NCBI GenBank assembly: GCA_947375135.1
Contig: CANCER010000012.1
Location: forward strand, 36,664 to 100,663
Reading direction: 5' to 3'
From: Comamonadaceae bacterium
GTDB lineage: Bacteria > Pseudomonadota > Gammaproteobacteria > Burkholderiales > Burkholderiaceae_C
DNA length: 64,000 bases
Shown in pieces: positions 18,038 through 27,621 of the stretch; the first letter of the stretch is position 1; each line of letters begins with the position of its first letter. Below the pieces are notes generated by a model that worked only from the letters and a program-made list of their open reading frames with translations, was not told where the DNA came from and did not search any database. The position numbers and the translations under genes were made by a program.

Positions 18038-19385
18038 TCAACGGCTGCGCAATTGCAGCAGTTGGGCCGCTGCACGCCGCCCAGAAAGCAAGGCGCCATG
18101 GGCCGAACTGAAGTCATGGCGCATGGTCGCTTCCCCTGCAAAAAATACCCGTGCGCCCAACGGGGCAGCGAGGTCGTCGCGCATGGCAGGCTTTGCGCCC
18201 AGTGCGTTGAACGAATACGCTCCCAGCGCAAACGGATCGCTGCCCCAGCGGGTGATCTGGTAGTCCAGCGGACCGGGTATCTGCGTGCCGAAGATTGTGC
18301 GCAGGCTCTGCATGGCACTGGCCACAATAGCGGTGTCACCCAGGGCCTCCAGGTCGCGCCCCTGCTGAGCGGCGTTGAAGCCGAGCAAAACCGGCAAGCC
18401 GGCCGCACGCACCAGGCTGACCCACTGTGTCCACGCAGGCCCGGTGCCCGGCACATGCTCCAGCCAATCCACATCGCCCGGCCAGAAGGCCTTCTCAAAA
18501 CGTAAGTAGCATTTATTCAACACCCCCATGCCCAGCGCTTGAATGGCTTGGCGCTTGGACGGAGGCAGGGGCGGTGAAAAGCGAACCGCTTCGGCCTTGA
18601 GTACGCCCAGCGGCATCGGCGCGGAACTCACTGCGGTCGGTCTGCACCTGAACGCCGCTGCCACTCCAATCGATACTGCGCACCACCTGGCTACGCTCGA
18701 TGTGCAGATCGCGCGCCAGATAGTCGGCTACCACGCCAAACCCTTTTGCGAACAAGGCATCTTCGCCTTTGAACGCCCGGGCATCGTCATACCAGTGGGC
18801 GGAGAGTGCGCCGGCATCCCCCGCATATTCGGTTTCGAAACGGCCGCGCAAAATAAAGCGCAACAGGTGCTGATCGTCTGCCGAAAGGCGCACGCTGGCG
18901 GCCCAGGCATCGGCCACAGCCTGTACCGACTGGTCGGCAGACCGCTGTTGTGCCTTGTGCAAGGCCTGGTTGAAGGACGCCGCAAGGGCATCCAGATGCT
19001 CTTCCTGCATGGCGGACAGGGCCTGCCCGGTGGGCCCGTAGGACACACTGCGGTCATAACTGGTTTGCAGCAAGGTAGCCGGAATTGCGCGCGCAATGTC
19101 GGTCAGCGGATTGCCCTGCACACCGTGAATCCAGCTGGCGCCCAGGTCCAGCGGGGCGTCCGCCCAGCGCTGGCTGGTCCAGATACGCCCGCCCATGCGC
19201 TCGCGCGCTTCCAGCAGCACGACCGCATACCCGGCCTGCTGCAGCAACTGCGCCGCTGACAAGCCGGCCAGACCCGCTCCAATAACCAGAACGCTGCCGC
19301 GCTCAGCCACTGCAGACCGCGCCGGGACGGCCATGCCAGCGGCGGCCCAAGCCGCACTTCCTGCCATCAGGAAACGTCTGCGCAT
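18038..19385 (-). pseudogene. Flavin-containing amine oxidase, Tat-type signal, broken by frameshift
   Basis: Two overlapping reading frames together make one amine oxidase (polyamine/monoamine oxidase type). The first (from ATG 19385) has an RR signal (MRRRFLMAG), the FAD fold VLVIGAGLAGLSAAQLLQQAGY, LLEARERMGGRIW and GASWIHG, and ends sensibly at TDRSEFRAD near 18615. The second resumes at PLGVLKAEAVRFSPPLPPS and runs to the C-terminal FAD motif FFAGEATMRHDFSSAHGALLSGRRAA at 18038. Homologues have about six residues (like xVxVTL) between these parts; only one base remains, which suggests loss of 17 nt. The start lies 12 bp after frdD, so it was probably in the frd transcript. Confidence 0.85.
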
Positions 19386-19396
19386 CCGGCCGCCCG

Positions 19397-19756
19397 CTAA
19401 AAGCCTATGCGCAGCAGGCTGTATGCCGCAACCAAAGTCATCACCAGTGCACTGCCGTAGCACACGATTTTGGACGGCGTGCCATGCGGAATGCCCACAT
19501 CGTGCAGGCTGTGGAAGATGCGGTGCGCCGCATGCCAGGCAAACAGCGCGATCACCACAAACACAAAGCCCTTGCCGATGAAGTTCTGGGTGAAAGCCAG
19601 CATGCGTGCATAGCCCATGAAGTCGGCCCTGACCACCAGGGCCAGCGGCGTAGCAATTCCGGTGATGAGCACCAATGCGCTGCCCAGCAGGGCAGACAGC
19701 ACGCCGCCGGCACCAAACAGCAACCAGAAGAACGGTGCGTTGCTGCGTTTTTTCAT
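19397..19756 (-). CDS. frdD: Fumarate reductase membrane anchor subunit D
   Basis: A 119-aa protein with three hydrophobic segments, the same length as E. coli FrdD. It starts MKKRSNAPFFWLLFGAGGVLSALLGSALVL, close to the E. coli protein, and has the HAAHRIFHSLHDVGI loop between helices 2 and 3. With FrdC it anchors the catalytic FrdAB dimer in the inner membrane and binds menaquinol without heme. It overlaps frdC by 4 bp (ATGA) and is the last intact frd gene. Confidence 0.92.
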   Translation of the reverse strand: MKKRSNAPFFWLLFGAGGVLSALLGSALVLITGIATPLALVVRADFMGYARMLAFTQNFIGKGFVFVVIALFAWHAAHRIFHSLHDVGIPHGTPSKIVCYGSALVMTLVAAYSLLRIGF

Positions 19757-20172
19757 GACTGGCTCCAGATTGCCAGCAACAGCGTCAGGACGAAGGCCAC
19801 CGCCGCCACGCTCCAGCCGGTGCGCTGTATGCGCTCGGCACTCAACCTCTCGCCGTTGATCACCATGGGTGCCATGGTTTTGGGCATGATTTCAAACCAG
19901 CTGTAGGTGTGCACCAGCATGCTGATGAGCAGGACCAGATGCAACAACAGGGAAGGAAGGGTCTGCATGGACTGCAGCCAGCCATGCCAGGCCCGCTCGC
20001 CCTGGCTCAGACGCAGCACGCCCACAGCCAGGATCAGCGCATAGATCCACACCGCGATAGCCGTAGCCTCACGCACCATGTAGCGCACGAAAAAGGCATT
20101 GCCCTTCCACCAGCCCGCCATGGGCCGCACATAGGGGCGGCGCACGGTTTTGACGTCCACTTGAGACTTCAT
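19753..20172 (-). CDS. frdC: Fumarate reductase membrane anchor subunit C
   Basis: A 139-aa anchor with three membrane segments. The N-terminal RRPYVRPMAGWWKGNAFFVRYMVREATAI is the FrdC signature, including the conserved Glu in the first helix region that takes part in quinol oxidation in E. coli. It starts 1 bp after the frdB stop (TGATATG), so translation is coupled. The presence of separate C and D anchors without heme-ligand His pairs marks the E. coli type of fumarate reductase rather than succinate dehydrogenase. Confidence 0.93.
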   Translation of the reverse strand: MKSQVDVKTVRRPYVRPMAGWWKGNAFFVRYMVREATAIAVWIYALILAVGVLRLSQGERAWHGWLQSMQTLPSLLLHLVLLISMLVHTYSWFEIMPKTMAPMVINGERLSAERIQRTGWSVAAVAFVLTLLLAIWSQS

Positions 20173-20173
20173 A

Positions 20174-20920
20174 TCAGCCTCCTTTCTTGGGGAAGAAGCG
20201 CGCGAAATAATCCACCGCGCTGTTGATCTTGTTCTGGTTCACCGCATTGGCCGGATCCACCCCCTTGGGGCACACCTCGGAGCAGTAGCCCACCGCGGTG
20301 CAGCTCCACACGCCCTCTTCCGCGTTCAGGATTTCCATGCGCTCGGCTTTGCCGCCATCGCGCGAGTCGGCGTTGTAGCGGTGCAGAAGCGCCAGCACGC
20401 CGGGGCCGGTGAAGTCCGGGTTCAGACCGAACTGCGGGCAAGCGGCATAGCACAGCATGCAGTTGATGCAGGAGCTGTACTGCTCAAACGCCGCCAGTTG
20501 TTCCGGGCTCTGCAGGTATTCGCCTTCGCTCAAAGCGCGCTCTTCCTTGGGGATGAGGTAGGGCTTGATGCTCTCCAGCTTCTTCACAAAGGGCTCGACG
20601 CTGACCATCAGGTCGCGCTCTATGGGCAGATGGTCCAGCGCCTCCACCTTCACCGGGCCGGGGTACAGATCGCGCAAAAAGGTCTGGCAGGAAAGGCTGG
20701 GTTTGCGGTTGATCATCATGCCGCAGCTGCCGCAAATGGCCATGCGGCAGGACCAGCGGAAGCTCACGCTGCCGTCGATCTCGTCCTTGATGTATTGCAG
20801 GCCCTGCAGCACCGACATGTCTTCGGTAAACGGCACCTGGTAGCTTTGCCAGACCGGCTCGCTCTCCTGCTCGGGGCGGTAGCGCAGCACCTGGATCTCC
20901 ATCATGCGGGCTTCAGCCAT
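20174..20920 (-). CDS. frdB: Fumarate reductase iron-sulfur subunit
   Basis: A 248-aa electron-transfer subunit. The three cluster motifs are all visible: the [2Fe-2S] set in CRMAICGSCGMMINRKPSLSC, the [4Fe-4S] set in CINCMLCYAACP and the [3Fe-4S] set in CTAVGYCSEVCPKG. ATG 20920 has GGAG 7 nt upstream and overlaps the frdA stop by 8 bp (ATGGCTGA); the open frame from 20974 lies inside frdA. It passes electrons from quinol to FrdA. Confidence 0.94.
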   Translation of the reverse strand: MAEARMMEIQVLRYRPEQESEPVWQSYQVPFTEDMSVLQGLQYIKDEIDGSVSFRWSCRMAICGSCGMMINRKPSLSCQTFLRDLYPGPVKVEALDHLPIERDLMVSVEPFVKKLESIKPYLIPKEERALSEGEYLQSPEQLAAFEQYSSCINCMLCYAACPQFGLNPDFTGPGVLALLHRYNADSRDGGKAERMEILNAEEGVWSCTAVGYCSEVCPKGVDPANAVNQNKINSAVDYFARFFPKKGG

Positions 20921-22715
20921 GTGCACTCTCCTTGGCATGTTGCTCGGCATCGGCCTTTTCACCGGCTGCGCCATAGGCGCGTGTACCGGGCTGCGAACTG
21001 GTGATCTTCACCGGCCCGTAGGCAATGCGCGGCGGCCCGTCGCCCTGGTAATAGGCCAGCGAATGCTGCAGAAAGTTGACATCGTCGCGCGCCTCGAAGC
21101 CGTCCAGGCGCTGGTGCGAACCGCGCGACTCTTTGCGGCTCAGTGCCGAATGCGCCATGGCCTCGGCCACATCGAGCAGATAGCCCAGCTCGATGGCCAG
21201 CAGCCACTCGGTGTTCCAGCCATGCGAATGGTCGTCGAGCTTGATGTGCTTGTAGCGCTGGCGCAGTTCGGCCAGCTTGTCACAGGTGGCCTGCATGGTG
21301 TCGGCGCTGCGGTAAATGCCGCAACCGTCTTCCATGCTTTGCGCCATTTCACGGCGGATGGTGGCAATGCGCTCGGTGCCGTTGTGGCGGGTGCGCAAGG
21401 CCTCGGCGCTGGCCTTGGCGGCCTGGGCCTGGGCCAGCATCTTCGGCGTGGGCAAAGCGGGCTTGGCCCCCTGCTTGGCGAACTGCGCGGCCTGCTCGCC
21501 GGCGATCTTGCCAAACACAATCAGCTCGGTCAGTGAATTGGAGCCCAGCCGGTTGGCACCATGGATGCCGACGCTGGAGCATTCGCCCACTGAAAACAGG
21601 CCGGGCAAGGTGGAGGCCGTATTGCCGTCCGCAATGATGCCGCCCATGGTGTAGTGCACCGCCGGCAGCACGGGAATAGGCTCTTTCGCAGGGTCAACGC
21701 CCAGGTATTCCACCGCCAGCTCGTAAATTTGCGGCAGGCGCTCACGCAGCTTTTTCTCGCCCAGATGGCGCAGGTCCAGGTGCACCACCTCGCCATGGCG
21801 GCTGCTCACCGTCTTGCCCTTTTGCTTCTCGTGCCAGAAGGCCTGGCTCAGGCGGTCGCGGGGTCCCAATTCCATGGCCTTGTTGCGCGGCTCCGGTGAG
21901 GCCGGGCCCAGGCCGTAGTCCTGCAGGTAGCGGTAGCCGTCCTTGTTGAGCAGAAAGCCGCCCTCGCCGCGGCAGGCTTCGGTAAACAGCAGGCCGGTGC
22001 CCGGCATGCAGGTGGGGTGGTATTGCACAAATTCCATGTCGCGCAGCGGCACGCCGTGGCGGTAGGCCAGGGCCATGCCGTCGCCGGTGACGATGCCGCC
22101 ATTGGTGTTCTCGCGGAATACGCGCCCCGCACCGCCGGTGGCGATGATGACGGACTTGGCCTGTATCAGCGTGAATTCGCCGGTGGCGATGTTGATCACC
22201 AATGCACCCTGCACCGCCCCATCGTCCACCACCAGGTCCATGCAAAAGTATTCGTCAAAGCGCTGGATGCTGGGGTATTTGATGGAGGTCTGGAACAGCG
22301 TGTGCAGCATGTGGAAGCCGGTCTTGTCGGCGGCAAACCAGGTGCGCTCGATCTTCATGCCGCCAAAGGCGCGCACATTCACATGGCCATCTTCCTTGCG
22401 GCTCCAGGGGCAGCCCCAGTGCTCCATCTGCACCAGCGACTCATGCGCCTGCGCCACGAAGGACTCCACCACATCCTGCTCGCACAGCCAGTCGCCGCCG
22501 GCCACGGTATCGTGGAAGTGCGCCTCCAGGCTGTCATGCGCCTGCGTCACCGCAGCGGCACCGCCTTCGGCGGCCACGGTATGGCTGCGCATGGGATAGA
22601 CCTTGGACACCAGCGCGATCTTGAGCGCCGGGTCCGCCTCGGCCACGGCAATCGCCGCCCGCAAACCGCCACCGCCCGCGCCAATGATGGCCACATCCAC
22701 TTGAATTACTTGCAT
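20913..22715 (-). CDS. frdA: Fumarate reductase flavoprotein subunit
   Basis: A 600-aa catalytic subunit that reduces fumarate to succinate with covalently bound FAD. Visible are the FAD fold VDVAIIGAGGGGLRAAIAV, the FAD-linking His in MRSHTVAAEGGAAAV, the active-site stretch TEACRGEGGFLLN and HGANRLGSNSLTE. ATG 22715 starts the family-like MQVIQVDVAII; the open frame continues to 22751 without likeness. It is first in frdABCD, about 150 bp downstream of a hybrid kinase gene on the same strand, with an FNR/ANR-like box in that gap. Anaerobic fumarate respiration is the likely role. Confidence 0.93.
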   Translation of the reverse strand: MQVIQVDVAIIGAGGGGLRAAIAVAEADPALKIALVSKVYPMRSHTVAAEGGAAAVTQAHDSLEAHFHDTVAGGDWLCEQDVVESFVAQAHESLVQMEHWGCPWSRKEDGHVNVRAFGGMKIERTWFAADKTGFHMLHTLFQTSIKYPSIQRFDEYFCMDLVVDDGAVQGALVINIATGEFTLIQAKSVIIATGGAGRVFRENTNGGIVTGDGMALAYRHGVPLRDMEFVQYHPTCMPGTGLLFTEACRGEGGFLLNKDGYRYLQDYGLGPASPEPRNKAMELGPRDRLSQAFWHEKQKGKTVSSRHGEVVHLDLRHLGEKKLRERLPQIYELAVEYLGVDPAKEPIPVLPAVHYTMGGIIADGNTASTLPGLFSVGECSSVGIHGANRLGSNSLTELIVFGKIAGEQAAQFAKQGAKPALPTPKMLAQAQAAKASAEALRTRHNGTERIATIRREMAQSMEDGCGIYRSADTMQATCDKLAELRQRYKHIKLDDHSHGWNTEWLLAIELGYLLDVAEAMAHSALSRKESRGSHQRLDGFEARDDVNFLQHSLAYYQGDGPPRIAYGPVKITSSQPGTRAYGAAGEKADAEQHAKESAHG

Positions 22716-22776
22716 TCGATTCTCCTGGGCTAATGCCACTTGTGCGCACAATCTACGCGCTTAGCACAGCGGCGTA

Positions 22777-22790
22777 CTGACTTGCATCAA
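22777..22790 (-). promoter_or_regulatory. Candidate FNR/ANR box upstream of frdA
   Basis: On the minus strand the 14-mer reads TTGATGCAAGTCAG. The FNR/ANR consensus is TTGAT-N4-ATCAA, with TTGAY-N4-RTCAA common in practice; this site matches 9 of those 10 positions. It lies 62-75 bp upstream of the frdA start codon, which allows a promoter directly downstream. Anaerobic activation of fumarate reductase by FNR is well established in enterobacteria. Confidence 0.55.
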
Positions 22791-22864
22791 GAATGCAGCG
22801 TGGCCAATCGGATAGAGGGTGACAGGGGTGGGGCGTCAGGCACTGCGCCTACCCACCTGGAAAG

Positions 22865-25800
22865 TCATCCGATTGGCGCACCATTCTCCAGCGGGTATGC
22901 CGAGAGCAGCTGCACGGCCTCCTGCGTTGCCGACACCAGTTCCAGCAAGCCGTCCAGCTGCGCGAGCGGCACCAGGTCCGCAGGCGGTATCCGAAACAGC
23001 CTCTCCAGCTGCGCCGCATGGTCTGACAGCATCTGCGCACCCAAGGTCGACGAGATGCCCTTGAGCGAATGCATTTGCGCCGCCAGCGCCGTCACGTTCC
23101 CCTGCGCTGCGGACTCGCGGAACTCGACCTCCACCCGATCCAGCAAGTCGATATACCCCCGGGCAACGTCCAGGTAAAGCGAAGTCAGGCCCGAGAGGCG
23201 CTCCAACGCGATGGCCACATCCAGATACGGGCTGGAGAACGCCGCCCCTGGCTGCGTCACCGCAGGTGGCACAGGTGGAGCCGTCAGCCCATCGCTGAGC
23301 GCCGGAGCGGTCGCGCGCCCCGTCACCTTGAGCAACAGGGTCACCAGATCGCAGATATTGAAAGGCTTGCCCACGTGCGCATTCATGCCCGCGGCCAGAC
23401 AGGCCAGGCGGTCGCTGGCCATGGCGTTGGCGGTCATGGCCACAATCGGCAAATCGGTGAGCCCCAGCTCGCTGCGGATCTTGCGGGTGGCGTCATAGCC
23501 ATCGAGTACGGGCATCTGAATATCCATCAGCACCACGTCAAACGGCGGCCTCGATGCCGCCACCGCCTCCACACCCAGTTGACCATTGGCTGCCAGCGAG
23601 ACCGCCGCACCCTCCCTATGAAGCAGCTGTTCCGCCACCTGCTGGTTGATCAGGTTGTCCTCCACCACCAGAATGCGCATCCCCGCCAGGAGCCGCTTGC
23701 TGCTGCGCATGCCAGGTTCCACTGCTGCATTCACCGGCATCCGACCCAGGGCCGCCTCCTGCAAGGCTTGGGCCATCAACGGTTTAAAAAGGAAACCGTC
23801 AATCAGGGACTGCTCCTGCGCAGTGCGCAGTTCCCAGGTGTCACGTCTGCTGGCGCTGAGCATCACGATGCGCGGGCGCTCACCCTCACGGCACAGGGCC
23901 CGTATGCGCCGCGCAGTCTCCCAGCCGTCCAGCTGCGGCATGTGCCAGTCCAGGTAAATTACATCAAAGGGGAAGGCGCCGCGGGCTTGGCCGGCCCGAA
24001 TCAAGTCCAGTGCCTGCGCACCGCTGCTTGCCGCTTGCGTGGGCCAGTTGCTGAGACGCGTCATCCCGCACAGGATGTCCCGCGAAACCGGGTTATCGTC
24101 CACCACCAGGGCGCGCTGCAGCGCCAGCGGTAGCGTTGGCGCGCTGGCTGCTTCTTCGGCAGGCGTTGCGGCCTTTGGCAAAGACACGGTAAAACTGAAG
24201 CAACTGCCCTCACCCGGCGTACTGTGCAGAGCCAGGGTTCCACCCATCAGTTCGACCAGGTGCTTGCAAATGGCAAGCCCCAAACCGGTGCCGCCAAAAC
24301 GGCGTGTGGTCGATGCCTCCGCCTGCGAGAAGCCGCTGAAAATATGCGCCTGTTTCTCCGGTGCGATGCCGATGCCGGAGTCCTGTATGGAGAATTCAAC
24401 CAGGGCATGCTGACCGCGCTGCGCCCGCTGGCGCGCGCGCAACACCACCTGGCCCCGGCTGGTGAATTTGGTGGCGTTGCCCCCCAGATTGATCAGGACC
24501 TGGCGCAAACGCAAGGAATCTCCAACAACATGCACGGGCAACGCCGCATCCACATCGAAGAGCACTTCCATATTTTTGCCGTCTATGGTGGAGGACAAAA
24601 TTACCGCGACTTCGTCCAGCAAGCGGTCCAGCCGGAAGGGCTGCAGGTCCAAATCCATCTTGCCGGCTTCGACCTTGGAGAAATCCAGAATGTCATTGAG
24701 CAGCCCCAGCAACGACTGCGCCGCACCTTCGGTCTTGCCGGTTAAATCCCGCTGCACAGGCGTCAGGGCCGTGTTTTGCAACAGCGCCAACAGCCCCAGG
24801 ATGGCGTTCATGGGGGTGCGGATTTCATGGCTCATATTGGCCAGAAACTGGCTCTTGTAGCGCGAGGCTTGCTGCGCTTGTTCGGTAGCGCGCACCATCT
24901 CGGTAATGTCCACCCGGATGCCAACGGTGTGGCCGTCGGGCGTCTTACGGTCTATGACGCGCAGAACCCGCCCGTCGTCCCGCTGCTGAATGCGCGTTTG
25001 CTTGCCCTCGCGGTGCGCTTGCAAGCGCCCGGCAACCCACGCATCCTCTTGCCCGATGGAGTCGCGGTACAAGCCGCGCTGCGCCCCCATGCGCACCAGG
25101 TCCTCAAAACGCGCACCGGGTTTCAACACATCCTGCAACCCCGGATACAACTCCCGGTACTTGGCGTTGCAGTAGACCAGGCCATCGTCTTTGTCAAACA
25201 GAACAAAGGCCTCATCCACCGCGTCAATGGCACCACGCAAGGTTGCGGAGGCACGCTGGATCTCGGCTTCGGCCTGCTTGCGCACCGTCAGGTCGCGAAC
25301 AAAGGCGCAGTTGTATTCCCGCCCCTCAAAGTCGATGAAGTTCAGGTCCACCTCCACCGGCAGACCATGGCCCTGCGCATGGCGGTGCGCCGCTTCAAAG
25401 TGCATGCGCCCGGCCGTTCGCAGTCGCGCCCAATGGGCTGGCCAGCCGGGCATCGCCATGTCGGGGTTCAGATCCGGAATGGTCATGCCCAGCATGTGCT
25501 GCTCGGAATAGCCATGCAAATCGCAAGCAGCCTGGTTGACCCGCACGATGCGCGCATCCGGCCCGATCCAGAGCGTGGGCAGGGACGACTTGAGTACCGA
25601 GATTTCACTCAGCTTGAGTGCCGACTCGGCCTGCAGGCGCCGGCGCTGCTGCGCGATCAGCATGGCCGTGGCACCGCCCAGCACCAACAGCGTCAAGAGC
25701 AGGCCCGCACAAGACAGCAGCGCACGCCGGCGCCAGGGCGTGAGGGTCTCGTCCAGCGATACCGCCAAGGAAACCACCAAGGGATAGTCCTGTAGCACGC

Positions 25801-26602
25801 GGTAACTGTAGACACGCGGCGTGTTGTCCATCGCATCGCGCTCGCGCACAGCCGCTGCAGGCGAGAGCGGAATGTGTTGCCCGAAGAGCGGCGAGTCCAG
25901 CCAGTTGCGTCGCGCAATCTCGACCGAAAAGGGCCAGCGTGCCACGGCCCAGCCACGCGTGGTGAACAAGGTGACGGCGCCGTTGTCACCGGCATCAATC
26001 GACCTATAAAGGTGCTGAAAATACTGCGGGTCTACCGCCCCCAAGAGGTAGCCGTCGAGCCCGCCTCCGAGCCTGGTGACGACGGGAATAATCCAGTGCC
26101 CGGAAATGCGGCTCGTGACGGCTGCGCCGACAAACAGTGCGGACTTCGCCGCGACCTGCGGGGCCAGAAAAAAATCGCGATCGGCAGCATTTGGCAGCTG
26201 GGCCAGGTTTTCCGTCAGGGTCGAGGCCACGATCACACCACGGGCGTCCAGCACGGCAAAGGACACGATCAATCCATCCGGAGGAAGCAAGGCACGCAAT
26301 CGGGTGCCGGTGGCAGCGCTAACGCGCCTCCCTGCTGCGGCTTGGGCTTGCAGATCCTGCGCGGCCAGGGACAGCGAGAGCTCGACCCTGCGCATGCTCT
26401 GGCGCGTGTGCTCTTCCAGCAGCTGGGTCAGGCTGCCGGTCTTGGCGGTTGCCGCCGCGAACTGCTGCTCGTAGTCCCGGTACAGGCCAGTGGCAACCAG
26501 CGCACACAACACCAGACCGACCACCATGGCAAGCAGCCCAATGGCGCGCTGGGGTTGCGATGGAAGCAAGCGCAAGAGACCTGAAAGCTGCAGGACAGTC
26601 AT
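22865..26602 (-). CDS. Hybrid sensor histidine kinase: periplasmic sensor, two PAS, kinase, two receivers, HPt
   Basis: A 1245-aa membrane sensor. Order: TM 20-40; periplasmic Cache-like region about 45-290 (VSFAVLDARGVIVASTL, DRDFFLAPQV); TM 293-316; PAS about 331-440; second PAS about 451-570; HisKA with His592 in ANMSHEIRTPMN; ATPase domain (INLGGNATKFT, DSGIGI, GTGLGLAI); receiver 1 with Asp885 (IYLDWHMPQ); receiver 2 with Asp1027 (VLMDIQMPVLDG); HPt with His1178 (MHSLKGISS). ATG 26602 was chosen because the 94 upstream codons resemble nothing. All phosphorelay residues are present, so it should work as an unorthodox kinase. It has no adjacent response regulator; the signal and target are unknown. 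Confidence 0.92.
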   Translation of the reverse strand: MTVLQLSGLLRLLPSQPQRAIGLLAMVVGLVLCALVATGLYRDYEQQFAAATAKTGSLTQLLEEHTRQSMRRVELSLSLAAQDLQAQAAAGRRVSAATGTRLRALLPPDGLIVSFAVLDARGVIVASTLTENLAQLPNAADRDFFLAPQVAAKSALFVGAAVTSRISGHWIIPVVTRLGGGLDGYLLGAVDPQYFQHLYRSIDAGDNGAVTLFTTRGWAVARWPFSVEIARRNWLDSPLFGQHIPLSPAAAVRERDAMDNTPRVYSYRVLQDYPLVVSLAVSLDETLTPWRRRALLSCAGLLLTLLVLGGATAMLIAQQRRRLQAESALKLSEISVLKSSLPTLWIGPDARIVRVNQAACDLHGYSEQHMLGMTIPDLNPDMAMPGWPAHWARLRTAGRMHFEAAHRHAQGHGLPVEVDLNFIDFEGREYNCAFVRDLTVRKQAEAEIQRASATLRGAIDAVDEAFVLFDKDDGLVYCNAKYRELYPGLQDVLKPGARFEDLVRMGAQRGLYRDSIGQEDAWVAGRLQAHREGKQTRIQQRDDGRVLRVIDRKTPDGHTVGIRVDITEMVRATEQAQQASRYKSQFLANMSHEIRTPMNAILGLLALLQNTALTPVQRDLTGKTEGAAQSLLGLLNDILDFSKVEAGKMDLDLQPFRLDRLLDEVAVILSSTIDGKNMEVLFDVDAALPVHVVGDSLRLRQVLINLGGNATKFTSRGQVVLRARQRAQRGQHALVEFSIQDSGIGIAPEKQAHIFSGFSQAEASTTRRFGGTGLGLAICKHLVELMGGTLALHSTPGEGSCFSFTVSLPKAATPAEEAASAPTLPLALQRALVVDDNPVSRDILCGMTRLSNWPTQAASSGAQALDLIRAGQARGAFPFDVIYLDWHMPQLDGWETARRIRALCREGERPRIVMLSASRRDTWELRTAQEQSLIDGFLFKPLMAQALQEAALGRMPVNAAVEPGMRSSKRLLAGMRILVVEDNLINQQVAEQLLHREGAAVSLAANGQLGVEAVAASRPPFDVVLMDIQMPVLDGYDATRKIRSELGLTDLPIVAMTANAMASDRLACLAAGMNAHVGKPFNICDLVTLLLKVTGRATAPALSDGLTAPPVPPAVTQPGAAFSSPYLDVAIALERLSGLTSLYLDVARGYIDLLDRVEVEFRESAAQGNVTALAAQMHSLKGISSTLGAQMLSDHAAQLERLFRIPPADLVPLAQLDGLLELVSATQEAVQLLSAYPLENGAPIG

Positions 26603-26720
26603 GGGGAATTCTAAGGTCTCCGGTTTCAGGGCATTCCAGCAGAGAGCACCCCCAACACCACACAAGGTGTCGCCTTCAAGCCCGTTGCGGCGGGCAGACA
26701 TACCGGACAATGGCCCGAAC

Positions 26721-27620
26721 GTGCAATCCAAATATTTTTTCCAACTGGTAGCGCTTTCGGCCTTGTGGGGCGCCTCTTTTATGCTGACCCGCATGGCTGC
26801 GCCCGTGCTCGGCCCGAGCCTGGCCGCTGCGCTGCGCATGGTCATGGCCACTGCCATGCTGGGCCTGATCATGTGGCAGCGCAAGACGCCCTGGCCGCTG
26901 GGGCACTGGAAGGAGCTGTTTCTGCTGGGCCTGCTGGCAGTGGCGGGGCCGCATCTGCTGTATGCCCGCTCGTCACTGGACTTGCCGGCCGGCTACGGGG
27001 CTCTGCTGACCGTAACCTCGGTGCTGTTTGGTGCCTTTGCCTCGGCCTGGCTCAAGGAAGAGTCGCTCACCCTGCCCAAGGTACTGGGCTGCCTGCTGGG
27101 CTTTGCCGGTGCTGCGCTGGTGGTGCGCCTGGGGCCGGTGGAGCCCAGCCACACGCTGGTGATTGCGGCCGTGACCTGCATGGCGGGTGCGGCCGTCTCG
27201 GGCATTTCGACGCCGTTCCTGAAAAAAGCCATTGCCCGCATGGAGCCGCTGCAAATCACCGCCGGCATGCACGCAGCCGCTGTGGTGCTGATGGTGCCGG
27301 GTGCCCTTTACGACCTGCCACGTGCCCACTTTTCGCTGCGCGCCCTGTTGGCGGTCATGCTCATGGGTTTTGTCACTTCGGGCTTGGCTTACTGGATGTA
27401 CATGCGGATCATGCGCCACGTACCCCCTATGGCTGCGCTCAGCTCCACGTTTCTGAGCACCGGCTTCGGGGTGTTGTGGGCGGTGCTGCTGCTGGATGAG
27501 CCCACCAGCGCCACCATGGCAGCCGGAGGCGCGCTGATTCTGCTGGCCTGCCTGTTGGTCATGGGGCTCAACCCCTTGCGCTGGCGTCTGCAGACGCTGC
27601 TGGACAAGCTCCAGGTATGA
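26721..27620 (+). CDS. DMT-superfamily (EamA) transporter
   Basis: A 299-aa ten-helix exporter of the EamA type (LVALSALWGASFMLTRMAAPVLGP at the N-terminus, LSSTFLSTGFGVLWAVLLLDEP near the end). I chose GTG 26721 because it places the first helix at the N-terminus and gives normal family length; the open frame continues upstream across the start of the divergent kinase gene and is implausible there. The Shine-Dalgarno is weak. It is convergent with the MFS gene, the two stops being 1 bp apart. Substrate unknown. Confidence 0.82.
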   Translation: MQSKYFFQLVALSALWGASFMLTRMAAPVLGPSLAAALRMVMATAMLGLIMWQRKTPWPLGHWKELFLLGLLAVAGPHLLYARSSLDLPAGYGALLTVTSVLFGAFASAWLKEESLTLPKVLGCLLGFAGAALVVRLGPVEPSHTLVIAAVTCMAGAAVSGISTPFLKKAIARMEPLQITAGMHAAAVVLMVPGALYDLPRAHFSLRALLAVMLMGFVTSGLAYWMYMRIMRHVPPMAALSSTFLSTGFGVLWAVLLLDEPTSATMAAGGALILLACLLVMGLNPLRWRLQTLLDKLQV

Positions 27621-27621
27621 A

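Noticed and set aside
26490..26720. N-terminal extension of the DMT gene at 26.7 kb
   Set aside because: It overlaps the start of the divergent kinase gene and encodes a hydrophilic, unconserved segment ahead of the first helix.
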